A stretch of 38,077 nt of DNA from Lachnospiraceae bacterium (GTDB taxonomy: Bacteria; Bacillota; Clostridia; Lachnospirales; Lachnospiraceae), in assembly GCA_015056885.1 (NCBI GenBank), contig SVFL01000026.1, positions 1 through 38,077 of the forward strand. Direction: 5' to 3'. Positions within the stretch are counted from its first letter, which is position 1. Each line of letters starts with the position of its first letter. Positions 18,514 through 26,487 of the stretch are shown here, piece after piece. The notes beneath the pieces were generated by a model. It was not told the origin of the DNA. It searched no databases and saw nothing but the letters and a program-made list of their open reading frames with translations. Position numbers and translations under genes: made by a program.

Positions 18514-21500
18514 ATGGGTATAAAAAACATAGTAAAGAAAGTTGGGGATAAGTCTGCCAATAAAGTTGCAAAACTGGCAACATTGAGTTCAGAGCAGGTG
18601 GAGAAAATTCAGCTTCAGAGAGAAGAATATTTGTTGGAAAAACCTGATCCAAGTGATGAGCTTGCCATTGATACCACTTGGAGAATGATGGCAGCCAGCA
18701 GTGTGGAAGTTTATAATGCCTATTTACCGCAGATTAAAGAATTGTATCTGCCAGTATTAAAATCTGCTGAATATGATGAGGTGTTTAGTCCAGAGCATAA
18801 TATCCGCTATTTCAATATAACCAAGTGGGTTACAGACAAGAAGGAAAATAATCTAGAGAAGCTTGTAAATGTATATGCGGTATTATCGAATGAAGAGTGT
18901 AATATTGCTTTGGTATTCAATAGAACGCAGAAAGGTACAAATGTTTATTTGGCGGTTGTGAATACCAGTAATGCTGATAATAACGTAAATACAAATTCTT
19001 ATAAGAATAGACTGATAGAAGCAATCAGAGGTAATTTTCCGGGAGCAGAGTGGAAAGATGAAGGTATGGGAGTAATTCCCTGCTTGAAGAACGACAGACC
19101 CTATTCTGTGGCAACTGCATCCAATATTCCAACGGAAAAATCTGAGAAGTTTATCAGTCAGACCATAGAGAAGCTTTTGGATGGCATTATTCCTACGGAT
19201 AAAAAGAAGGAGTATACTATTGTGCTGCTGGCAACACCGATTAAGGATGTGGAGCAGAGAAAGCTTAAGTTGGGGGAATTCTATTCTGGTATGGCTCCAT
19301 ATGCATCCTGGCAGACTAACTATACATACACCGAAAATAAGTCTGTTGGATCTTCCGCAACAGTTGGTGTAAATGTGGGAGCCAGTGCAGGAATTCAGAA
19401 TGGGCAGAATTATGGTACAACAGATTCTGTTGCGAATACAGAGAATGAGTCCAGAACGGATACTCAGTCACAATCAGATTCTTTATCATATGGGGAGGCT
19501 ACTGCTGATTCCAGTAGTGAATCACATATGGATGGAACAAATAGTTCAAGCACTGCTACAGAGGGAGTTAATGAATCAACAGGTGGTAGTAATTCAGATA
19601 CTAATGCAACAACTGGATCTGTGTCATTATCTGAAGGGGTTAATGGTAAAGTGGGAGTACCATTTGTTGCGGAAGGTGGAGTAAGTCTGTCCTCAACGCA
19701 GTCGGTTGCTACATCTAATGCTACAACTGTCGCAACGAATTATAGTAAAGGCACAAGTAGTAGTTTGGCTGAAACTTTAGGAAAATCTGCAGCTGATACT
19801 ATTACAAAAGGTATCACCAACACTGTGTCTAAAACAGTGGCTCAGACAACAGGTACTACAGTTGCCAATACTTTAGGCAAGGCTGTGACTAAAGCAATGG
19901 CAACTACATCCGGTGTGACCAAAGGTGCAAGCCTTGGGGCTAATTTTGGTGCCAATTTTGCAAGATCCTCAACCGTAACTGCAATGATCGGAAAGAATGA
20001 AGGGATTACACAGACCTTCACAAATTATAATATCAAACATGCATTAGAACTGCTTGAAAACCAGATGAAGAGACTGGAGCAAAGCACTGCATTGGGAATG
20101 TGGGATTTTGCAGCGTATGTTTTAAGTGAAGAGTATGATGTAGCAAATAATGTAGCACATTCTTACTTGGCATTGACGCTGGGCGAAGAATCCTATATGT
20201 CAAAATCGGCTATCAACGTATGGAAAGGTAATGTTGAAGAGGAAAGAGAGTCAGCTAAGGAAATTGCTGGGTATATAAGGGAGTTAAGGCATCCTATTTT
20301 CGGATTAAAGCAGGATATGATTGCAGAGGACAGGGCATATAACGTATATCCTTCTATTGTAACTGCAACCACAAGCCTTTCTGGAAAGGAACTAGCATAT
20401 TCTTTGAATTTCCCACAGAAATCCATTGCCGGACTGCCTATTTTGGAATGTGCTGAGTTTGGAAGAAATGTGGTTACCTATGACATGGATCAGAATGAAA
20501 GGGAAGAATTAGAACTTGGAAGCATTTTCCACATGAATCATATGGAGAATAATAGGGTTAACTTAGCAAAGAAGTCTCTGGCATCCCATACATTTATTAC
20601 AGGTAGTACAGGCTCTGGTAAGAGTAATACAGTATATCAGATTTTGGAAAATGCAAGAAAGAAGGATGTGAAGTTCCTTGTAGTAGAACCCGCAAAAGGT
20701 GAGTATAAAAAGGTATTTGGTTCATACAAGTCTGTATCTGTATACGGAACAAATCCAGCATTGACACCGTTGCTGAGAATCAATCCATTCAGCTTCCCGA
20801 AAGGAATTCATGTGTTGGAGCATTTGGACAGGCTAGTTGAAATCTTTAATGTGTGCTGGCCTATGTATGCGGCAATGCCAGCAGTATTAAAGAGCGCAGT
20901 GGAGAAATCCTATCAGGATTGTGGTTGGGATATGATTCGTTCTGTTAATAAATACGGGGAAGAATTGTACCCGACATTTGCGGATGTGGCAAGGAACATT
21001 AAGGACATCATTGATAATAGTGAGTTTGACCAAGACAATAAGGGAGCATATAAAGGCTCACTCCTTACCAGATTGGAGTCTCTTACCAATGGTATCAATG
21101 GAATGATCTTTGTCTGTGATGAGATTTCAAATCAGAAGCTATTTGATGAAAATGTAATTGTGGATTTAAGCAGAGTTGGTTCTACAGAGACAAAGTCCCT
21201 TATTATGGGTATGGTGGTGCTGAAATTGCAGGAATATCGTATGACCAATGATGATATGAATGCGGAACTGAAACATCTGACTGTTTTAGAAGAAGCACAT
21301 AATCTGTTAAAGAGGACATCTACGGAGCAGTCATCTGAAAGTGCGAATCTGCTTGGAAAGAGTGTGGAAATGCTTTCCAATGCCATTGCAGAAATGCGTA
21401 CATATGGAGAGGGATTTATTATTGCAGATCAGGCTCCCGGATTGTTGGATATGTCAGTCATCCGGAATACGAATACCAAGATTATTATGCGATTGCCGGA

Positions 21501-22134
21501 ACAGTCCGACAGAGAGTTGGTGGGTAGAGCAGCTAATCTGAATGATGATCAGATTCAGGAGTTGGCAAAACTTCCTTGTGGTGTGGCTGCAGTGTACCAG
21601 AATGAGTGGGTACAACCGGTATTGTGTAAGGTTGATAAGCACAAAGAAAGTGGAAAACCTTATGAATATTCTGCAGAAGAGGATACCTATATTGATGATG
21701 CAGAAAGGGGTGTATCAGGTTCCTTGCTTGATTGTATCATGAATAAGGAATTGTTCAGAAAGAGCAATAAGAGAGAGATGCAGAAGCTGAAAGGATTGGT
21801 AATCAAATCAAAGCTTTCAACACAGGTAAAGAAGGATTTGGTTGAGTATCTGTCTTGTGATGATGAGGAAGCTTTGGAGACTTTACGTTTGCTGATTTTT
21901 GATTTTTTGTCAGCGGATCAGGCAATTAAAGCATCTAAGCAGTGCAATGACATTAATGAATGGGTTCGTTCCGTTGTAGACGGGTTGAATCCGTCAGTAA
22001 AAGATTATTCCAAAAGGCAGATTGATTTGGTGCTTGCGTTGATTCTGTATGAACAGGCGTCAAGGGATGCGGAATATGATGCCATTTTCAGTCGCTTTAC
22101 GGAAATATATCAGAATGAAGGTGGGGTGTACTAA
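18514..22134 (+). CDS. HerA/DUF87-type ATPase with a Ser/Thr/Gly/Ala-rich insert
   Basis: At 1206 residues, the N-terminal 270 or so form a compact domain of unknown type. Residues about 275-490 are low complexity and rich in Ser, Thr, Gly, Ala, Asn and Val, with few charges. The motor follows: Walker A GSTGSGKS (697-704), the FLVVEPAKGEYKKVFG strand, Walker B-like LTVLEEAHN (922-930), IIADQAPGLLD and a MRLPEQSDRE arginine-containing motif. These fit hexameric HerA/FtsK-superfamily pumps that move DNA or protein. There is no FHA domain, and neither NurA nor a WXG100 protein is nearby, so neither DNA repair nor type VII secretion is supported. GGGAGGGG precedes the ATG. The stop overlaps the toxin gene start by one base (TAATG), suggesting coupled translation. 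Confidence 0.85.
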   Translation: MGIKNIVKKVGDKSANKVAKLATLSSEQVEKIQLQREEYLLEKPDPSDELAIDTTWRMMAASSVEVYNAYLPQIKELYLPVLKSAEYDEVFSPEHNIRYFNITKWVTDKKENNLEKLVNVYAVLSNEECNIALVFNRTQKGTNVYLAVVNTSNADNNVNTNSYKNRLIEAIRGNFPGAEWKDEGMGVIPCLKNDRPYSVATASNIPTEKSEKFISQTIEKLLDGIIPTDKKKEYTIVLLATPIKDVEQRKLKLGEFYSGMAPYASWQTNYTYTENKSVGSSATVGVNVGASAGIQNGQNYGTTDSVANTENESRTDTQSQSDSLSYGEATADSSSESHMDGTNSSSTATEGVNESTGGSNSDTNATTGSVSLSEGVNGKVGVPFVAEGGVSLSSTQSVATSNATTVATNYSKGTSSSLAETLGKSAADTITKGITNTVSKTVAQTTGTTVANTLGKAVTKAMATTSGVTKGASLGANFGANFARSSTVTAMIGKNEGITQTFTNYNIKHALELLENQMKRLEQSTALGMWDFAAYVLSEEYDVANNVAHSYLALTLGEESYMSKSAINVWKGNVEEERESAKEIAGYIRELRHPIFGLKQDMIAEDRAYNVYPSIVTATTSLSGKELAYSLNFPQKSIAGLPILECAEFGRNVVTYDMDQNEREELELGSIFHMNHMENNRVNLAKKSLASHTFITGSTGSGKSNTVYQILENARKKDVKFLVVEPAKGEYKKVFGSYKSVSVYGTNPALTPLLRINPFSFPKGIHVLEHLDRLVEIFNVCWPMYAAMPAVLKSAVEKSYQDCGWDMIRSVNKYGEELYPTFADVARNIKDIIDNSEFDQDNKGAYKGSLLTRLESLTNGINGMIFVCDEISNQKLFDENVIVDLSRVGSTETKSLIMGMVVLKLQEYRMTNDDMNAELKHLTVLEEAHNLLKRTSTEQSSESANLLGKSVEMLSNAIAEMRTYGEGFIIADQAPGLLDMSVIRNTNTKIIMRLPEQSDRELVGRAANLNDDQIQELAKLPCGVAAVYQNEWVQPVLCKVDKHKESGKPYEYSAEEDTYIDDAERGVSGSLLDCIMNKELFRKSNKREMQKLKGLVIKSKLSTQVKKDLVEYLSCDDEEALETLRLLIFDFLSADQAIKASKQCNDINEWVRSVVDGLNPSVKDYSKRQIDLVLALILYEQASRDAEYDAIFSRFTEIYQNEGGVY

Positions 22135-22808
22135 TGCAGGAAATTAAAACACCGGAGATAGATGAGATTAAGAAACCGGAGCCGGAGAATTTTAAGGATA
22201 TTCAGCCGGAAAATGGAATGACTGCTGAAAAAGCAAAGGAATTCTGGACTACTGAATTTAAGAATGAATCCGAGTATTATAATACATATGAGGATAGAAT
22301 CGGTTGTACTCCGAAAGAAGATTCTAACTTAGGTAAATGGGAGGGAGACCGAGGAGAGTCAAAATTTGTTCCAAACAGTGAGACACTGGAAGGAAAGGCT
22401 GCACTGGATAAGCTGGCTGAGAAAGGCTTGGATGGCATAGAGTATAAAAACGCAGAACCGGATTTTTCCAAGTGTGCGGAGGCAACTGTCGAGATTGACC
22501 ATATGACAGAAAACAGATATGACTATGAAGGGATTGACGGAACTTGGCAACAGGGTAACTTTACACAGGCAGATATAAAGTGTGCAGAAAAATGGAATTC
22601 TGAAGCTAAAGACGGTAGGACTGATTGGGATGCACGAAGTGTGTATGAGTGGAGACATGAAAATACTTGTTCATGGCATGAACGTTGCGATACCAGAACT
22701 ATGGATTTAGTTCCGTATGATATACATAGTCATTGCAAACACCTTGGTGGTGTGTCTGAATGCAAGGTGAGAGATTCAGTTGATTTAGGAGGCGGATTCG
22801 ATGAATAA
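22134..22808 (+). CDS. HNH/Endo VII-type (WHH-like) nuclease toxin
   Basis: It is a 224-residue predicted effector. Residues 66-206 resemble the RGES...PDFS...NFxQAD...WH...TMxLVPxxxH...HxGG toxin domain of polymorphic toxins in the HNH/Endo VII group. Visible elements are RGES (73-76), PDFS (109-112), NFTQAD (142-147), W181-H182, TMDLVP (189-194), H198 and H203-L-G-G. The second His of the classical WHH triplet is Glu here, so metal binding may differ slightly. Such domains cut DNA or RNA. There is no signal peptide. Residues 20-44 carry the motif shared with the metallopeptidase toxin (F20, D22, I23, N27, A34, E36, F37, W38, F42, N44). It starts in TAATG overlap with the ATPase gene and ends 8 bp inside the next gene, the place expected for an immunity gene. 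Confidence 0.75.
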   Translation: MQEIKTPEIDEIKKPEPENFKDIQPENGMTAEKAKEFWTTEFKNESEYYNTYEDRIGCTPKEDSNLGKWEGDRGESKFVPNSETLEGKAALDKLAEKGLDGIEYKNAEPDFSKCAEATVEIDHMTENRYDYEGIDGTWQQGNFTQADIKCAEKWNSEAKDGRTDWDARSVYEWRHENTCSWHERCDTRTMDLVPYDIHSHCKHLGGVSECKVRDSVDLGGGFDE

Positions 22809-23175
22809 GGTTAAAGTGGTTTTATGGGGCAGAGAATTTGATATTGCGGTTAGCTATAGCTGTTATCCGGGAGAAGAAATAACACAGATTCAGAAGGATG
22901 CACTTACAGAGTTTTGTGTAAAAGAAAATCCGGCAGACAGTATGTTAGATGAATTGAAACAGTATATAATCAAGACTGCGGATGGTAAATTAGAAGGTAC
23001 AAATATAGAAAATATCTTTAAGTATGTTATACCCAAATGTTTATACATTCCAAGAAGTCCAAAGAAAATGGTTGCTGTCATCTGCAATTACAAATTTGAT
23101 ATGGAGAATGGAATTGCGGTTGTTTTTGAGAATGGAAAGCTTAAGCAGATAGGAACACAGGATATTATTTTGTAG
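22801..23175 (+). CDS. Probable immunity protein for the HNH/WHH toxin
   Basis: The protein has 124 residues, with no signal peptide and no catalytic motif. The C-terminal part (DMENGIAVVFENGKLKQIGTQDIIL region) resembles small immunity-type proteins of the DUF6985/DUF2004 kind, which often end in a Gly-rich ENGK..xIGTQD strand pair. That family link is from memory and moderate. GGAGG precedes ATG 22801. The start overlaps the toxin stop by 8 bp, which is the classical layout for coupled toxin-immunity expression. Neutralisation of the upstream nuclease is inferred from position. Confidence 0.6.
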   Translation: MNKVKVVLWGREFDIAVSYSCYPGEEITQIQKDALTEFCVKENPADSMLDELKQYIIKTADGKLEGTNIENIFKYVIPKCLYIPRSPKKMVAVICNYKFDMENGIAVVFENGKLKQIGTQDIIL

Positions 23176-23185
23176 GAGTTTCAGT

Positions 23186-23878
23186 ATGATAAAAAAGGAA
23201 ATTCTTGAAAATAGAGAGAAAGCAGAATTTTCCCCAAGTGGGTTTCATGATATTGCTGCAGGAAATATTTCTAAAGCTGATGCAGGTGAGTATTGGAAAG
23301 GTGTATTTGGGAATGTGGAAAGAGTGCCGGAATACACTATGTCAGAAACAGAACTGTTTGATAAGACAAGAGATTGTTCAGAGGATAGTTTTGATTTTGA
23401 ATTCCACCCGGATGAAAGAATGCGGGCTATATTGAAAAGCTTTAATGAAGAGGATTGGTGTGGGCTGGATATAGCAGAACAGAAAGCATTGGTGGAGGAA
23501 CTGGCAGACCAAATAGGTAAGGAATTAGAGCTTGGGAACATTCCGGAAATTGTTTTTTATGAAGGTCCTGCAGATGAATGTGGTTTTTATAGAGAACAAT
23601 ATAATGATATTGGAATAAATGTTAATACATTTTCTGATCCGAAGGAACTTGTTGATACTGTAGCTCATGAGATGCGGCATGCTTATCAAAGGATGAGAGC
23701 AGATAAATTGGAAACGGTACAAGATGAGCTGTATAAGTATAGCTTTGAGAATTATATTGCTCCGGAGTTTGATGGAGAAGGTTGCTGCGTCAATTACTTT
23801 GATTATCAGGATCAGTTGGTAGAAGCAGAAGCCAGAGCGTATGCCAGAACTTATACAAATTACATGGAGGTGGCTTAA
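23186..23878 (+). CDS. HExxH zinc metallopeptidase toxin-like effector
   Basis: It has 230 residues. H161-E-M-R-H165 gives an HExxH zinc site on a helix (TVAHEMRHAYQ), and E213 or E215 (LVEAEARAYA) is a good third ligand, as in small zincin toxin domains. Residues 20-43 repeat the N-terminal motif of the HNH toxin (F20, D22, I23, N27, A33, E35, Y36, W37, F41, N43) although the rest of the proteins differ. There is no signal peptide. AGGAG precedes ATG 23186. The gene ends in TAATG overlap with the next small gene, its likely immunity partner. It could also be a maturation protease for the system, but the shared N-terminus favours a second effector. Confidence 0.7.
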   Translation: MIKKEILENREKAEFSPSGFHDIAAGNISKADAGEYWKGVFGNVERVPEYTMSETELFDKTRDCSEDSFDFEFHPDERMRAILKSFNEEDWCGLDIAEQKALVEELADQIGKELELGNIPEIVFYEGPADECGFYREQYNDIGINVNTFSDPKELVDTVAHEMRHAYQRMRADKLETVQDELYKYSFENYIAPEFDGEGCCVNYFDYQDQLVEAEARAYARTYTNYMEVA

Positions 23879-24174
23879 TGAGTAAAGTAATAGAGGAATA
23901 CTACAGAAAAACAAAATTACCGGAGCCACTGATTGTAAAGAAACTTGAAGCATTGGAAAGAAATCAGGATATAAAGGCAGAATTTGAGGCATGGATTGAA
24001 AGTAAAACATTTATGGAATCCGGCTGTGTTGTGGTGGCTGGTTATTCTGCAAAATCAATATCTGAAATGTCAAGATTTGTCAATGGTGAGGGAGCTTTTG
24101 TGCTGCTAATTGAGCTTCGTGAAAACAGAGAAAAGGCGTTAAAGAGAATTGCGGATGGATTTAGAATGAAATAG
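23878..24174 (+). CDS. Small protein, probable immunity or antitoxin for the metallopeptidase
   Basis: The protein has 98 residues and is of no family I recognise. It is charged and mostly helical at both ends, with a central hydrophobic stretch (SGCVVVAGYSAKS, then GAFVLLIELR). It starts within the upstream stop (TAATG), so its translation is coupled to the metallopeptidase, mirroring the toxin-immunity order of the preceding pair. The immunity role is inferred only from this layout. Confidence 0.5.
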   Translation: MSKVIEEYYRKTKLPEPLIVKKLEALERNQDIKAEFEAWIESKTFMESGCVVVAGYSAKSISEMSRFVNGEGAFVLLIELRENREKALKRIADGFRMK

Positions 24175-24223
24175 CTTGTATAGGATAGGTAGCTTGATTT
24201 AGAGTACAGGAAGAGGAGCTTAT

Positions 24224-25162
24224 ATGGAATATATTATCATAATAGTAAGTATTTTGCTTGTTGCTGCGATTATTCTGATTATTGTGGGTGCTTTCAAGTA
24301 TAAAAAGGATAAGGAAAAGTGGTCTATTGAGGCAGAAGACAGTTTCAAAAGAGGTAAAGAGGAAGCTGCAGATTTTATTCGTATGACTATGGATAAAGTA
24401 CAAGAAGATAAGACGAAATTGGAAGCTATGAGTGAAAAAGAGCTTCTGGTAGAAACCATGCTTGTGTTGGGTGGATATGGCAGACGTCTGGATAGAATGG
24501 AAGAAAAGATGCAGAGTCTTATAAATTACAAGGCATATTCCGAAGAAATGAATAAACAGATTAATATTTTGACTGGAAGTTCTGTCAGTTTGCAAAATAG
24601 TATATCTGAGGTTGGAAATTATGTTACCTCTGTAAAGCAGATGCTCCAAGAGGCCACAAGCAGTGTTAGAGGATTAAACAATAGCTTGGGGGATGTAGGA
24701 AATGTTGCTAATAGGGTAGAGGCATTATCAGATACACTCAATGGATTATTGCAGGATTTGGATATGATTAAAACGGAAACTTCTCATATTGTTAAAGGGA
24801 TGTATGATTTGTTTAATTCGTATGGGGAAGGACCCGGTCAGCGTCTGCAAGATATAGATGAAAATGTAAGTGGAATAAAATCATCAATGGAGAATGTAGA
24901 AGAGCTGATTGAAAGTGTACGGTATACAGTTGATGGTATCAATGGAGATGTTGAAAGTATCAAGTCGACTGTAACAGGAGTTGATGAGATAAAGTCGATT
25001 GTTCAAAGTAATCTGGATTCCTGCGGATATGACAGTATACATACAAAAGTAGACGATATATCAAGTGAAATTTCTAGTATTAAGAGTAGGGTGGAAGAAT
25101 CATTAGATAAGTTTGGGTATGATAGCTTATATAATAAAATAGAAGAGCTTAGAAGAGACTGA
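24224..25162 (+). CDS. Membrane-anchored coiled-coil protein
   Basis: This 312-residue protein has an N-terminal transmembrane helix at about residues 3-24 (a run of I, V, L and A) followed by KYKKDKEK, so the rest is probably cytoplasmic. The body is a long coiled coil with repeated hydrophobic heptads and SxxLxxS spacing, like a filament or tether. Near the C-terminus a 16-residue unit occurs twice (LDxCGYDSIHTKVDDI and LDKFGYDSLYNKIEEL). AGGAAGAGGAG precedes the ATG. The 49-bp gap and low GC place it in the same operon as the GTPase and ATPase. It may anchor or scaffold them at the membrane; this is inference, as no family was recognised. Confidence 0.65.
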   Translation: MEYIIIIVSILLVAAIILIIVGAFKYKKDKEKWSIEAEDSFKRGKEEAADFIRMTMDKVQEDKTKLEAMSEKELLVETMLVLGGYGRRLDRMEEKMQSLINYKAYSEEMNKQINILTGSSVSLQNSISEVGNYVTSVKQMLQEATSSVRGLNNSLGDVGNVANRVEALSDTLNGLLQDLDMIKTETSHIVKGMYDLFNSYGEGPGQRLQDIDENVSGIKSSMENVEELIESVRYTVDGINGDVESIKSTVTGVDEIKSIVQSNLDSCGYDSIHTKVDDISSEISSIKSRVEESLDKFGYDSLYNKIEELRRD

Positions 25163-25296
25163 AAATATAAAAGGCGTACTAAATGTAGAGGGCACTTTGA
25201 GGTAGTTCATGTGTTAGCCCTAAAAAATGTAAGAAGGCTAAATACAACCAGAAGGGATTTTACAATGACATTCCCAAACCTAATTACTCTACTTAA

Positions 25297-25893
25297 ATCG
25301 CACAGGACGCATCGGACATTACCACTCGCCGGGAAGAAATTGCGGAAATTATCCCATCCATTCGGGTGACGTTTGATTTTGACCAGCAGAACCGTGCCCA
25401 TCAGTACGACCTGTGGAATCATTGTGTACATACAGTTCTTGGTCTGCCGCGAGGGTTGGAAGATAATATGCTTTATCTGGCGGCGCTTTTGCATGATATA
25501 GGCAAGGTGGACTGTCAAGTGCCCGGCGAGCATAAAGGTGTTGTGAATATGCACTATTATGGACATCAGGAGAAAAGTATGGAGAGGGTGCGGGATGAGA
25601 TTATTCCGGCACTTCTTGCCGATGGCGTGAAATTGTCGGAGGAGGAGCAGCGGCGGTTGATTTACTATGTGGAATATCATGACGACAGAATGAGTTTGAA
25701 GCTGCATTCTATACGGCGGCATCTGAATATTCCTGTAACTTTGCAGGAGTTTCAGAATCTGATGCTGCTACAGGTTGCAGATGCTAAGGCTCATGTGCAG
25801 TTTTCGATTATTGAGCATAGAGCAAATGTTTGTGGGCAGCTTGCCGGTGAGTATGGAGAGGAATTGTACAGAAGAATCCAGAATGGAGAATAA
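25297..25893 (+). pseudogene. HD-domain protein, 5'-truncated remnant (tRNA nucleotidyltransferase C-terminus-like)
   Basis: The frame is open from 25297, just after TAA 25294-25296. It has no ATG upstream of the domain and no ribosome site; a GTG at 25366 would give 175 residues. The sequence reads as the HD half of a larger enzyme: a TRREEI segment, QNRAHQYDLWNHCVHTV with the first metal His, LAALLHDIGK with the HD pair, and YGHQEKS with further His. This order is familiar from the C-terminal HD part of CCA-adding and poly(A) polymerase-like enzymes, but the nucleotidyltransferase part is absent. GC is higher than in the adjacent operon. It looks like a housekeeping gene cut at its 5' end at the edge of the accessory region. 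A short stand-alone HD phosphohydrolase started from GTG is the alternative. Confidence 0.6.
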
Positions 25894-26060
25894 CAAAACA
25901 CTAGATGTGAATAATAGCAATAATGATATTGTTGACAGATGATTTGGTGCAAAAAAATAAATAAATCAAAAGTTTTTGCAGTTGAGTGCAAAAAATCAAC
26001 GGTTAAGTTTTACAATTAAAGGGTTGCTTGAATTAAATTAAGGCATGTTTATTGGACTAT

Positions 26061-26125
26061 AAAAATGGTACCTTCTTATCAAAGAGAAGCAAACAGCTTC
26101 CTTTGGTAAGAAGGTACCATTTTTT
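26061..26125 (+). terminator. Long bidirectional terminator palindrome, second copy of the pair
   Basis: An 18-bp perfect inverted repeat runs from 26061-26078 to 26107-26124 (AAAAATGGTACCTTCTTA and its complement). The inner stem GAAGC (26086-26090)/GCTTC (26096-26100) has a 5-nt loop. A-run before and T-run after make it usable from both sides. It shares its outer 10-bp core, inner stem and loop length with 14931-14987. Confidence 0.85.
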
Positions 26126-26167
26126 ATTTACGCGAGTAATGAGCCCATAGGACAGGAGGATGAGATT

Positions 26168-26485
26168 ATGAACAAGATTTATTTTACAATCGCAGGTACA
26201 CAGCATCATTTTGGTCAGGAGTATTTTGAGCCGAAGATGGAAGTTAAATTGGTGAAGGAGCCGGATAATGAGTATGATAAGGAGGCCATTCGGGTAGAAA
26301 TGGACGGACTTGGTCTGGTGGGATATGTGGCGAACAGTCCGTACACGATTCAGGGCGAGAGCATGAGCGCGGGCAGACTGTATGACCGTATCGGTGATAC
26401 GGCAGCGGGAGTTGTGAAGTATGTATTGCCGAAAGGCATTTTGTGTGAGTTAGTGACAGAGGAAAGAGAAGCGGAGGAGAAGTAA
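26168..26485 (+). CDS. HIRAN domain protein
   Basis: The 105 residues are essentially one HIRAN domain: FTIAGTQHHFGQEYF start, LVKEPDNEYDKEAIRVEMD centre and the LGLVGYVANS turn. In larger proteins this domain binds DNA 3' ends at stalled forks; free-standing bacterial copies are common and poorly characterised. GGAGGATGAG precedes the ATG. It is followed after 2 bp by a small exported protein, so the two are co-transcribed. There is no catalytic domain. Confidence 0.85.
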   Translation: MNKIYFTIAGTQHHFGQEYFEPKMEVKLVKEPDNEYDKEAIRVEMDGLGLVGYVANSPYTIQGESMSAGRLYDRIGDTAAGVVKYVLPKGILCELVTEEREAEEK

Positions 26486-26487
26486 AC

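Noticed and set aside
18514..22134. ATPase as part of type VII secretion or HerA-NurA DNA repair
   Set aside because: No FHA or tandem FtsK domains, no WXG100, YukD or EsaA-like genes, and no NurA or SIR2 partner.
15697..25296. Prophage or integrative element
   Set aside because: No integrase, structural, replication or conjugation genes, no tRNA, and no direct-repeat attachment sites were found.
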